Below, in pieces: positions 1 through 7,042 of a DNA stretch of 14,168 nucleotides. The position numbers were made by a program, and so were the translations under genes. Under the pieces are notes generated by a model, which did not search any database, was not told the DNA's origin, and saw nothing but the letters and a program-made list of their open reading frames with translations. This stretch comes from JAVJPJ01 sp040217295 (GTDB taxonomy: Bacteria > Pseudomonadota > Alphaproteobacteria > Rhodobacterales > Rhodobacteraceae): the NCBI GenBank assembly GCA_964460185.1, contig CAYWTM010000089.1, positions 1 through 14,168 on the forward strand, given 5' to 3'. Every line of letters begins with the position of its first letter. The stretch's first letter is position 1.

Positions 1-71
1 ATACGCCCCCCACCAGCCCTGACACCGAAGCCGAAACACCCGAGGCCGAGACCGCCGGCACCCGAAATTAG
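1..71 (+). CDS. 3' end of an unidentified gene (partial)
   Basis: Reading in the frame that starts at base 3, the sequence is open to a TAG at 69-71 and gives a short tail rich in Thr, Pro, Glu and Ala (TPDTEAETPEAETAGTRN near the end). Every third base is nearly always G or C, as expected for coding DNA in this genome. The composition looks like a disordered acidic C-terminus. The start and the rest of the protein lie outside the window, so no function can be given. The tRNA-Thr gene begins 41 bases later on the same strand. Confidence 0.42.
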   Translation, partial: TPPTSPDTEAETPEAETAGTRN

Positions 72-112
72 GGCTAGGCAGGTCAAGCCCGGCTTGGTAT
101 GACCCCGCGCGT

Positions 113-188
113 GCCGATGTAGCTCAGCTGGTAGAGCAACGCATTCGTAATGCGTGGGTCGGGGGTTCGAGTCCCTTCATCGGCACCA
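113..188 (+). tRNA. tRNA-Thr, anticodon CGU
   Basis: This is a full 76-base cloverleaf. The acceptor strand GCCGATG (113-119) pairs with CATCGGC (178-184), followed by discriminator A185 and an encoded CCA (186-188). The D-arm carries AGCTCAGCTGGTAGAGC, the anticodon stem ACGCA/TGCGT (139-143/151-155) encloses the loop TTCGTAA, and the T-arm contains the GGTTCGAGTCC core. The anticodon CGT at 146-148 reads the Thr codon ACG. A short T-run follows at 189-193. Confidence 0.97.
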
Positions 189-414
189 TTTTTCCATCCG
201 ACATGGTTTTTCGGATCCCCGCAAGCTGGCGACCAGGGTCGCACAGCCTTGGCAAGGGGCGTTGATCCCACTGCGGCCAAGCAAACGGTGCGGCCGGATC
301 CAAAGCCAGCCTTCGGTGTCCACTATTTGCAGATGAAATGATTGTCTTGGCGCGAACGGGCCTGTACCGAAGTGGTGCGCATCCCAAGATGGCGCCCATC
401 ATCGGAGACTCCCC

Positions 415-1035
415 TTGCTGATCGAAAGACTCAATCGCCCGTGGTCCGGCCGCCTCGCGGTGTGCCTGATTGCCGGAACGGCGACTGCCGTTGCGGTGCT
501 GCTCCATGCGCCCGTCGCCGCGCATGCACAGATGCATGGTCATGGCGCGGTCGCCGGGATGCATGGCCATGGCGCCGACGGGACGGGACATGATGAACGC
601 AACATGCCCGGTCTTCAGGGGCTGAACGCGACACCGGGCGAAAGCGCCGAACTTGCGGTCATGTTCCGCAATTTCCAAACCATTTCCCGGGAGGTCACCA
701 ATCTGCCGAACGGAATCAGAACCGTCACGCGATCGTCTGACGAGGCGGTGATGGACGTGTTGGTCAGCCACGTGGTCGGCATGATCGGTCGCGTCGAAAC
801 AGGCGATGATCCGCAGATCTTCATCCAAAGCCCGACGCTCGACATCTTTTTCGCGCGCGGGACCGAGATCGAAACCACGATAGAGCTCACAGAAGACGGA
901 ATCGTGGTTGTTCAAACGTCCAACGACACCGAGATCGTGGAGGCACTTCACCAACACGCGGCCGAGGTTACCGCCATGGCCGACAGGGGGATGCAGGCTG
1001 TCCACGAAATGATGATGACCGGCGCAGGCAACTGA
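415..1035 (+). CDS. secreted His/Met-rich protein with a duplicated domain of unknown function
   Basis: This is a 206-residue protein. The TTG start at 415 is chosen because GGAG (404-407) sits 7 bases upstream and a classic signal peptide follows: basic n-region (RLNR), hydrophobic core about 15-30, and an A-H-A|Q cleavage site near residue 38. The mature N-terminus holds two MHGHGA repeats (40-45, 49-54) and further His and Met residues, a pattern typical of periplasmic copper or other soft-metal ligands. Residues about 84-125 and 145-189 align as two copies of one unit: each has a Gly-Ile turn (GIRTV, GIVVV), a T/S-S-x-D segment, then L-x-x-H (H119, H181). I recall similar proteins encoded near copper-handling genes in other bacteria, but no such genes are visible here. 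It is a single-gene unit, convergent with the receiver gene. A metal role is inference. Confidence 0.82.
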   Translation: MLIERLNRPWSGRLAVCLIAGTATAVAVLLHAPVAAHAQMHGHGAVAGMHGHGADGTGHDERNMPGLQGLNATPGESAELAVMFRNFQTISREVTNLPNGIRTVTRSSDEAVMDVLVSHVVGMIGRVETGDDPQIFIQSPTLDIFFARGTEIETTIELTEDGIVVVQTSNDTEIVEALHQHAAEVTAMADRGMQAVHEMMMTGAGN

Positions 1036-1124
1036 AACGCAGGCGCCGGCGATAGACCGAATTTATCGTGGTGCAGCCCCCTGGCGCTTGCGGCCGCAAA
1101 GGTCAATGCAGCGTCCGGACCGGA

Positions 1125-1535
1125 TCAGACAGCGGACACTCTGGGGGTGCTCTGCCAGATCTTTTCGATCTCTGACGCCAGCGTCATGGGGTCGAAGGGT
1201 TTGGTGATCACAGCAAGCGCGCCTGCGGCGACCAGGTCGTTGGAAAAGGATTCCTCCGCCTTGGCGGTCACGAAAATGACCGGAACCGATCCGATGTCGC
1301 ATTCCGCGGCCAGCCTCGCGGCTAGCTCCTGGCCCGTCATTTCCGGCATCATGAAATCCAGCAACAGCAGATCCGGGCGGAAATCCTTGGCCACGGCCAA
1401 CGCCTGTTCCCCACTATGACATTGAGATATCTCGAAGTTTCCGACCAGTTCCAAGGACATCTGAACGATGGCCCGAATATCTGCATCGTCGTCCACATGC
1501 AGGATACGCTGCAGTTTCACGTCATCGACCGTCAC
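1125..1535 (-). CDS. single-domain response regulator (CheY-like receiver)
   Basis: This is a 136-residue stand-alone receiver. It has acidic pocket residues D15-D17 (HVDDD), phospho-acceptor D60 (LLLLDFMMPEMTG), switch T90 (VTAKA) and conserved K112 (ITKPFD). No output domain follows, so it should act by protein-protein contact or as a phosphate sink or shuttle. I place the start at the GTG at 1533-1535, because a perfect GGAGG (plus-strand 1542-1546) lies 6 bases upstream. An in-frame ATG at 1575-1577 would add 14 residues, but they translate through that Shine-Dalgarno sequence and have poor codon use. The gene follows the PAS-PAS kinase on the same strand (9 bases from its stop to the upstream ATG, 51 to the GTG), so the two are very likely a cognate, co-transcribed pair. 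Confidence 0.93.
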   Translation of the reverse strand: MTVDDVKLQRILHVDDDADIRAIVQMSLELVGNFEISQCHSGEQALAVAKDFRPDLLLLDFMMPEMTGQELAARLAAECDIGSVPVIFVTAKAEESFSNDLVAAGALAVITKPFDPMTLASEIEKIWQSTPRVSAV

Positions 1536-1586
1536 GCGGCGCCTCCGAAAGTCCTCGATATTGAGAATATCTACCATATTTTCAGC

Positions 1587-3326
1587 TCACGATACAGCTT
1601 TTGCTGCGGGTTCCGCGCCCATCATCACGATCTTGTGGCTGGGGACATCGAAGGAAATCACGGTCCCGGCGCCCACTTCGCTATCAACGCTGACCGGGAA
1701 TTCCAGCCGTTGCAGGATGGCGGTCACGATGGCCAGGCCAAGACCGGTGCCGGGGCGCTTGCGGCCATCCGCCGGCATCACCTGAGAGAACGGCTTGAAC
1801 AATTTGCGGCGCTGTTCCTTGGTAATTCCCGGTCCGTTGTCGGCAACGCTGACACGCAGGCCGCCCGCCACGGGCGCAAGGGAAACCACGATGCATCCGC
1901 CCCGGTCGGAATACTTGATCGCGTTGGACATGAGGTTCGTCATCACCTGAACCAGACGTTCGGAATGCCCCAGGACAGTGGCGTGGCCCACATTTTGAAC
2001 CAGCCTGATGTCTACGCCGTGTTCCGCCGCATAACCGGTCATCAGCTGTTCGACCTCGCCCACCAGCCCCACCAGATCGAGCTCGGAATGGGAGAAATCC
2101 ATCTTGTTGGCTTTGATTTTCTCGAAATCCAGGATGTCGTTGACGATTTCAAGCAGGCGATCGGTGTTGCGATCGGCGATCTGGACCACGGACATCGTCT
2201 TTTCTTCCATCGCGCCGGCCGTTCCGGATCGCAGCAGGCGCAAGGCGCCGTGGATGGACGTCAGAGGTGTGCGCAATTCATGGCTGATCATCGACACCGA
2301 GCGGAGTTTTTCGTTCTCCATCTCGCGACGCCAAGACAGATCGCGCACCACCGACAGGAAATTCGGCCGACCATCCAGGCCGTCGATCAACCGGGTCGAA
2401 ATCTCGACCGGACCATTGGGCGATACCACCTCGATGTTGACGGCGGATACCTCACCTTTGACCAGCGGTTCGACATGCTTGCGGAAATGCCCTGCGTCGA
2501 ATGTCGCCGCAGTGTCGTTGATGCGTTTGGCCAGCATCGTTTCCTTGGTCCAGCCGCAGCTGGCAAGGGCAGATCTGTTGGCATAGTTGATGGTCAGTGA
2601 CTTCATGTCGTAGATGAATACGGCATCTTGCAACTCTTCCAGCGCGGTCGTGAGGAATTGCAGGGATTGGGACCGGCGGCTCTCGGTGATGTCGGTCCGG
2701 ATCTCGACGATTTGCTGCACATGTCCATCCGCGTTCGTTTCCGGCAGCAGGGTGGTTGCGAAATGGCGCAGTTCGCCGGATTTGGTCTTGATCTGTTGAA
2801 TTCCTGACCACACCCGGCCATTGGAAACCGCCTCGCGCATGTCGGTATCTTCGGCATTCTCTGCATCGGCGGGCACAAGGAATTCGGAGGACTGCCCAAT
2901 CAGGTCCTTGGACGTGTACCCAAGGCACGAGCACAGGTTTGAATTGACGGCCAGTATCGTGCCGTCTGCACCGATCCTGCTGACCAGCGCATGGACATCG
3001 ATCGCGTTCTCGCGAATGGCGATCTCGCGGTCCATGTGTTGCAAGATCGCGGCCTTTTCGTCCTCACCCCTGCGCCGCAGCATGCTGAGGACGGCAAGCG
3101 TGAACATGAAAAGGAAGAAAACCACCAGCTGGTTCAGCGCGAATTGTTCAGAGATGTAACGGCCTGGCACAACGCCCAACTGCTGCTTGGAGGCAAGCAT
3201 GTATTGCGCAACGCTGAAGGCGAACAGGAAAAAGCCGACAGTGCCGGATACTCCCGCTACGAGCTTCAGAACGCCCAATTTGAAGAAATTGCCGAACATC
3301 TTCATCACCCATCCATTGACAGGCAT
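1587..3326 (-). CDS. membrane sensor histidine kinase, two TM segments, PAS-PAS-HisKA-HATPase
   Basis: This is a 579-residue protein if it starts at the ATG at 3324-3326. Two hydrophobic segments (about 18-43 and 66-83) enclose only some 22 residues, so almost the whole protein is cytoplasmic. Two PAS-like modules follow (about 109-214, ending with the TDITE motif; about 224-329), then HisKA with the phospho-acceptor H349 in MISHELRTPLTSIHG and HATPase_c with the N-box (SNAIKYS, N468), G1 DNGPG and G2 GTGLGLAI. There is no receiver domain, so it must phosphorylate a separate partner; the single-domain receiver just downstream is the obvious one. The small periplasmic loop suggests the signal is sensed inside the cell or in the membrane. 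The start is uncertain: the frame opens upstream to a TTG at 3389, and ATGs at 3305 and 3299 are also possible, with no strong ribosome site for any. Confidence 0.93.
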   Translation of the reverse strand: MPVNGWVMKMFGNFFKLGVLKLVAGVSGTVGFFLFAFSVAQYMLASKQQLGVVPGRYISEQFALNQLVVFFLFMFTLAVLSMLRRRGEDEKAAILQHMDREIAIRENAIDVHALVSRIGADGTILAVNSNLCSCLGYTSKDLIGQSSEFLVPADAENAEDTDMREAVSNGRVWSGIQQIKTKSGELRHFATTLLPETNADGHVQQIVEIRTDITESRRSQSLQFLTTALEELQDAVFIYDMKSLTINYANRSALASCGWTKETMLAKRINDTAATFDAGHFRKHVEPLVKGEVSAVNIEVVSPNGPVEISTRLIDGLDGRPNFLSVVRDLSWRREMENEKLRSVSMISHELRTPLTSIHGALRLLRSGTAGAMEEKTMSVVQIADRNTDRLLEIVNDILDFEKIKANKMDFSHSELDLVGLVGEVEQLMTGYAAEHGVDIRLVQNVGHATVLGHSERLVQVMTNLMSNAIKYSDRGGCIVVSLAPVAGGLRVSVADNGPGITKEQRRKLFKPFSQVMPADGRKRPGTGLGLAIVTAILQRLEFPVSVDSEVGAGTVISFDVPSHKIVMMGAEPAAKAVS

Positions 3327-3423
3327 AGTCGTGAGCCCGTCGATCAATTGTGACGATGCCGTAACACTTGGCACCGCCGAAGGCGACAATAAGGCATTAT
3401 CTGGACGTTTGCTGCCTGCCTTT

Positions 3424-5478
3424 TTAGGCTACATCTTTTTGGGAGGCCTGGCAGCGGGGAAGCATGATCCTGAACAGGCTGCCTTGATCGTGAACGCTTT
3501 CCAGCTCGATCGAACCGCCATGATTTTCGATGATTTCCCGTGCAATCGTCAAACCAAGCCCAAGCCCGGGACCCCGGCGTGCGGCACTGGCATCGATCTG
3601 GGTGAAACTGTCAAAGATGCGGGCCTGATCTTCTACATGAATACCGCGGCCGGTGTCCCTGACGCAGATCCACACCTTTTCCGGGTCGCTCTCGGTCCAG
3701 ACCTCGACCTTGCCCTCGTCGGTGTACTTTATGGCGTTGTCCACGATGTTCAGCAACGCTTGCCGCAGCCGCAAGCGATCCCCCTTGATGGCGATCGGTT
3801 CGGCCAGGCCCGAGAGGTCCAGACCCTTCCGGTCCGCCGCAGTCTGCATGACGGCAACAGTGTATTTCACCAGGTCAACGACATCGACGTCGGACATGTC
3901 GAAGCTAAAGGTGTGCGAGTCGATTTTTGTGCTGTCGAGTATGTCATTGATCAAAGACAACAATCTTTCACTCGAGTGACCAATCCGGGACGCCATGGCT
4001 TCGAGATCCGTAATGAATGCATCCAGAGCGGCCCGATGCTCGGGGTTCGCTTCGGTCGCGACCTCGAGGCCCGCGTAACTGGGCAGAAGCCCCGCGTTCT
4101 CGATGAACTTGGTATAACCGATGATGGCGGTCAGCGGCGTGCGCAATTCGTGGCTGATGACCCCCAGGAAATTCTGACGCGCGCGGTTGGCTGCCTCGGC
4201 CCGTTCCTGGGCCAGCTTCATGTCTGTGATGTCGACACGCAGGCCCACCGTGTTTCCCTCGGGCGTCTTGGTTTCGGAAACCTGCACCCACCGACCATCC
4301 GCGAGGTGAAACTCGCTGGGTCCCGTCGGGTTCACGTGTTCTGCCTTGCGTTCGGCAAACCAATCTTCCTCACGGCCGATGGCATCCTTGAACTGGCCCC
4401 GTGCAATGGCTTCCCTCAGGATTTCGTCGTAGCTGTTTCCCGGCACGATGAGATCCCGGGACAGGTGAAAATAGCTGCGGAACCTTTCATTGGCGTAGAC
4501 CATGCGATCATCGGCATCGTAGATGATGAAACCATCATCGATCGCCTCGATTGCGGATTTGAGTTGCCCGCGAATACGACGTTCCGACCCCCGGATCGAA
4601 CTCACACCAAGAACCATCAGCGCGCACAGCAGCGTGCCGATCGTGGTGACCGTCCAGATCATGGCCGCATTGGATGGCACGGTCGGCCATCCGTTTTCCG
4701 GTGTGATCCCGACCTGCCAAATCCCGCCCGCCAAATCGACATTCTGCAAAACGGGCCAGTCCCTGAAAACCTCGGGATCGCCCCACAACACCCCAACCCG
4801 CGACCCCGGATAGTCAATGTTTCTCAACGCGGCGCGGAACGGCGACGCTTCGTTGCTCAGGCCCGCCAACGCGAGCATCTCGTCCCGGTCGATCACGACG
4901 GAAAGGACGCCCCAGGCAGGGCCGGGTTCGGCGGCGCTGTCTGACACGAACACCGGTGTGCTCTGCACGAAGGCAAGTCCGCCCTCTGTCAGTTCGACGG
5001 GTCCGGTGAAAAAGCTGTCGCCGCTATCAAGGACCTGCTGGATCATCTCCGCCCGGGCCGGAACGTCGCTGTAATCCAGTCCGACGATCGCCTCGCTGCT
5101 GTCGCCGGGAAAGACGTTCGTGACGACAAAGTCACGTTTGAGACCGACATACCGGATGGATGCATCACTATCGATCAACGGACCCACCAGGTCGGCAAAG
5201 TCCTGTTGGGTTAGATCGGGCTGTCTTTGTATTCCAGCCGCCACCAACAGCGACAGCAGTTCGACCGCCATGATCTCACGCTGAAGTTCAGCCGCGATCA
5301 GGTCACTTGCTTCGCTCAGGAATTCTTCGCTCGCGGCTCTTTCGGCCTGAAGGCTTCGCGCTTCCCAGGAATTCCCGATCACCAAAATCGCCACGCATGA
5401 CAAAGCGAACGCCGTGAGCAGCGTTTTTATGAAGCGCGGAGATCCAGGGAAGCGAAGTAGTTTTTGTGACATGATCAT
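3424..5478 (-). CDS. CHASE-domain sensor histidine kinase (CHASE-PAS-HisKA-HATPase)
   Basis: This is a 684-residue protein. TM1 is at about 18-36. Residues about 45-265 are periplasmic and contain a CHASE-type sensor, recognised from the IRYVGLKR strand, the VFP...GLDY stretch, the following helix and the STPVF strand. TM2 is at about 272-293. A PAS module comes next (about 303-418, ending VDITDMK), then HisKA with H443 (VISHELRTPLT) and HATPase_c with the N-box (VDNAIKYTD, N581), G1 DTGRG and G2 GPGLGLGLTI. CHASE domains bind small extracellular ligands, but the ligand here cannot be read from sequence. There is no receiver. The HisKA helices are separated by an unusually long segment (about 460-498) compared with the neighbouring kinase. 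The ATG at 5476-5478 is used; a second ATG lies two codons in, and neither has a strong ribosome site. An 8-bp inverted repeat overlaps the start. Confidence 0.94.
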   Translation of the reverse strand: MIMSQKLLRFPGSPRFIKTLLTAFALSCVAILVIGNSWEARSLQAERAASEEFLSEASDLIAAELQREIMAVELLSLLVAAGIQRQPDLTQQDFADLVGPLIDSDASIRYVGLKRDFVVTNVFPGDSSEAIVGLDYSDVPARAEMIQQVLDSGDSFFTGPVELTEGGLAFVQSTPVFVSDSAAEPGPAWGVLSVVIDRDEMLALAGLSNEASPFRAALRNIDYPGSRVGVLWGDPEVFRDWPVLQNVDLAGGIWQVGITPENGWPTVPSNAAMIWTVTTIGTLLCALMVLGVSSIRGSERRIRGQLKSAIEAIDDGFIIYDADDRMVYANERFRSYFHLSRDLIVPGNSYDEILREAIARGQFKDAIGREEDWFAERKAEHVNPTGPSEFHLADGRWVQVSETKTPEGNTVGLRVDITDMKLAQERAEAANRARQNFLGVISHELRTPLTAIIGYTKFIENAGLLPSYAGLEVATEANPEHRAALDAFITDLEAMASRIGHSSERLLSLINDILDSTKIDSHTFSFDMSDVDVVDLVKYTVAVMQTAADRKGLDLSGLAEPIAIKGDRLRLRQALLNIVDNAIKYTDEGKVEVWTESDPEKVWICVRDTGRGIHVEDQARIFDSFTQIDASAARRGPGLGLGLTIAREIIENHGGSIELESVHDQGSLFRIMLPRCQASQKDVA

Positions 5479-5496
5479 TTCAAATGCGAATGATCA
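5472..5496 (-). promoter_or_regulatory. inverted repeat TGATCATT-N9-AATGATCA over the kinase start codon
   Basis: TGATCATT at 5472-5479 and AATGATCA at 5489-5496 are perfect 8-bp inverted copies separated by 9 bases, and each contains the palindrome TGATCA. The left arm covers the start codon at 5476-5478. In mRNA this would form a hairpin hiding the start; in DNA the spacing suits a dimeric repressor. Either role is inference. Confidence 0.35.
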
Positions 5497-5508
5497 ATTT
5501 TGGCCCAG

Positions 5509-5524
5509 CTTGTCCAAAGAGTGG
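5509..5524 (-). promoter_or_regulatory. shared promoter or operator element upstream of the CHASE kinase
   Basis: In the reading direction of the gene the element is CCACTCTTTGGACAAG. It matches the element at 6963-6978 at 14 of 16 positions. It lies 30 bases before the kinase start codon. TTTGGACA resembles part of a -35 hexamer, but no good -10 could be paired at the same spacing in both copies, so an activator or repressor site is equally possible. Confidence 0.4.
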
Positions 5525-5579
5525 TTAACCTGGGATACAAAAGCTTTAATTCTGCTGTAGCGTTGCTTAGAAGCCATAC

Positions 5580-5596
5580 CTTTGGTTACCCCAAAG
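5580..5596 (-). terminator. weak hairpin at the end of the HPt gene
   Basis: CTTTGG (5580-5585) pairs with CCAAAG (5591-5596) around a 5-base loop, and the stop codon of the HPt gene lies within it. On the transcribed strand no T-run follows, so it would be at best a weak or Rho-assisted terminator or an mRNA end-protecting element. Its position before the 107-base gap to the next kinase gene makes a partial transcription boundary plausible. Confidence 0.25.
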
Positions 5597-5945
5597 CGTC
5601 TTCGAGGAGATCGAGGAAGGCCTCGATGCGATGATCCAGGTCAACAATCACGGCGCCGGGGTTGTGGGCGGGGTCCACCCCTTGCATCCGCCGGTCAAGA
5701 GCCACGGCACTTTCTCCGATTTCCTTGAACCCGAGGCTGCCCGCTATTCCGGCAATCCTGTGGACATCGCTGACCACCGCATGAAATGCAGCGCCGGACG
5801 CCCGGTCCGCCTTGAAGGCCAGCCAATCCGCTTCGATGCGCAACATCCTGTCACCAAGACCATCCACGAAATTGGCGCGAATGCGATCCATGGCCGCCAC
5901 CACCTGGCCCGTGGCCATGTCCTGCGTGAGAAGCTGGTCGTTCAT
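5586..5945 (-). CDS. free-standing histidine phosphotransfer (HPt) protein
   Basis: This is a 119-residue mostly helical protein. The HPt signature is HRIAGIAGSLGF at 62-73, with H62 as the phosphate-carrying histidine and the conserved Gly residues G66 and G72. The Lys usually found three residues after the His is Ala here (A65), which is common in shorter HPt relatives. The start chosen is the ATG at 5943-5945, 13 bases after the stop of the response regulator gene and preceded by AAGG. The frame stays open 47 codons further upstream, but that part overlaps the regulator gene and does not look like protein. HPt proteins pass phosphate between receiver domains. With no hybrid kinase in this cluster, it probably links the two receivers encoded here, or dephosphorylates one of them. 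It is translationally close to, and co-transcribed with, the upstream regulator. Confidence 0.88.
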   Translation of the reverse strand: MNDQLLTQDMATGQVVAAMDRIRANFVDGLGDRMLRIEADWLAFKADRASGAAFHAVVSDVHRIAGIAGSLGFKEIGESAVALDRRMQGVDPAHNPGAVIVDLDHRIEAFLDLLEDALG

Positions 5946-5958
5946 CGAACGGACACCT

Positions 5959-6909
5959 TCAGGCCACATGTGTCTTTGTTGCGCGCGAAGGTTCTTGCTG
6001 CTGAACGGAATCGATCGCCTTTTCGATAATCCGTGTGGGGCTTTCCAACGACAGGATACCGTTTCTCGCCGGATGACCCGCGACAAGTTCCGGGAGCGGG
6101 AAACCCGCCTGCTTGTAATAATGGCTCAGCTGAAGCAGGAGATCGTCGATCCGCTCCTTCAATGTGTCATGGTCGATCGACGCGTTGCGCGGTGCGATGG
6201 CGACGAACACGCCTGACCCTGCATAAGCCAACATGTGCGGCGTTCCGCTGATCGCGTTGCTGATCAGGGTCGCCACATCGGCCATGATGTCCGAAAAGCC
6301 GACTGGATCCAGGCGCGCGAACAGACCGGATGCGTTTTCGATCCGGAATGCGACCGCGCAACTGGAATGCAGCCGCAGGTTCCCGAGCTTGAGCACATAG
6401 TTTTCAAGCGCGGTCATGCTTGTCAGGCTTTCCACTTCATCGATCAGGAACGCATCCTCGAACCGAAGCGACTCGTATTGCTTGGATTCGGTCTCCTGAA
6501 CATGTTCCTGGAGCGTCCTCGCCTGCGCGCGCGCTTCATTGATGTTGCGGGCCATCGATAGCCGCGCCCTGAGCTCGATCTTGTCGAGCGGCTTGGTGAT
6601 ATAGTCGTTCGCACCGGCAAGAAAGGCCGCGTCGATGGCCGATTTCTCGGTCAGTGCAGAGATCATGATGATCGGCGTGCGGCGGTAGTCGGCAATGGCG
6701 CGAATGCGTCGCACCAGTTCGATCCCATCCATGGGCGCCATTCGAATGTCGATCAGGAAACAATCGAACGCCTGTCGCGTCGACTGTAATACAGACAACG
6801 CTTCGTGCCCGCTTTGTGCAAAGCTGGTGTCGCTGTATCCCATCTCGTCCAGTGCAACCTTCAGAAGGCTGCAAAAGATCGATTCATCGTCAATCGCTAG
6901 TATTCTCAC
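5959..6909 (-). CDS. response regulator with receiver and degenerate GGDEF-like output domain
   Basis: This is a 316-residue protein. Residues 1-120 form a receiver with D7/D8, phospho-acceptor D54 (FLIDIRMAPMDG), switch S84 (MISALTE) and K106 (YITKPLD). A helical linker (about 121-160) with coiled-coil character leads to a C-terminal domain (about 165-300) whose layout resembles a diguanylate cyclase: a strand AFRIENASG, a helix DPVGFSDIMADVATLI, then a hairpin. At the place of GGDEF it reads YAGSGVF (229-235), so the catalytic Asp/Glu are missing. Such a domain cannot be expected to make c-di-GMP and may bind a partner or nucleotide instead. Assignment of the C-terminal domain is by pattern only. 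The start is the GTG at 6907-6909. The first gene of the signalling run, it is followed after 13 bases by the HPt gene. Confidence 0.9.
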   Translation of the reverse strand: MRILAIDDESIFCSLLKVALDEMGYSDTSFAQSGHEALSVLQSTRQAFDCFLIDIRMAPMDGIELVRRIRAIADYRRTPIIMISALTEKSAIDAAFLAGANDYITKPLDKIELRARLSMARNINEARAQARTLQEHVQETESKQYESLRFEDAFLIDEVESLTSMTALENYVLKLGNLRLHSSCAVAFRIENASGLFARLDPVGFSDIMADVATLISNAISGTPHMLAYAGSGVFVAIAPRNASIDHDTLKERIDDLLLQLSHYYKQAGFPLPELVAGHPARNGILSLESPTRIIEKAIDSVQQQEPSRATKTHVA

Positions 6910-6962
6910 GGCTCGCCCAACCCTTTGCTCGAGGTTTCTTGGTAAACATACTGTTTCCTAAA

Positions 6963-6978
6963 CTTGTCCAAATAATGG
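6963..6978 (-). promoter_or_regulatory. shared promoter or operator element upstream of the response regulator
   Basis: Read in the gene direction this is CCATTATTTGGACAAG, 14 of 16 identical to the element at 5509-5524 before the CHASE kinase. It lies 53 bases upstream of the GTG start. TATGTT, 16 bases after TTTGGA, is a possible -10. A second TTGTCC on the plus strand (6981-6986) sits 17 bases from the first, giving a direct repeat that could extend the binding site. Confidence 0.4.
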
Positions 6979-7042
6979 CGTTGTCCGTGGGCGCGTATGC
7001 CGGTGCAAAAACGACACAGGTGCAGATTGCGCCAAGACGGGA

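Noticed and set aside
196..216. ATCCGA ... TCGGAT hairpin after tRNA-Thr as a terminator
   Set aside because: The stem is only 6 bp with a 9-base loop and no T-run follows it; the short T-run just after the CCA is a simpler candidate for the transcript end.
83..280. Minus-strand reading frame with the stretch DEGTRTPDPRITNALLYQLSYIG
   Set aside because: This is the antisense translation of the tRNA-Thr gene, a well-known false protein seen in many automatic annotations.
124..1005. 293-codon minus-strand frame ending in KGLEPPTHALRMRCSTS
   Set aside because: It is antisense to the secreted-protein gene and then to the tRNA. The forward gene has a signal peptide, ribosome site and domain repeats; this frame has nothing recognisable.
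1416..2600. 394-codon plus-strand open frame
   Set aside because: It is the antisense shadow of the PAS-PAS kinase, rich in His, Gln and Arg as expected from high-GC reverse frames, with no motif.
3187..4944. 585-codon plus-strand open frame
   Set aside because: It is antisense to the CHASE kinase and part of the next kinase gene; the kinase motifs on the other strand are decisive.
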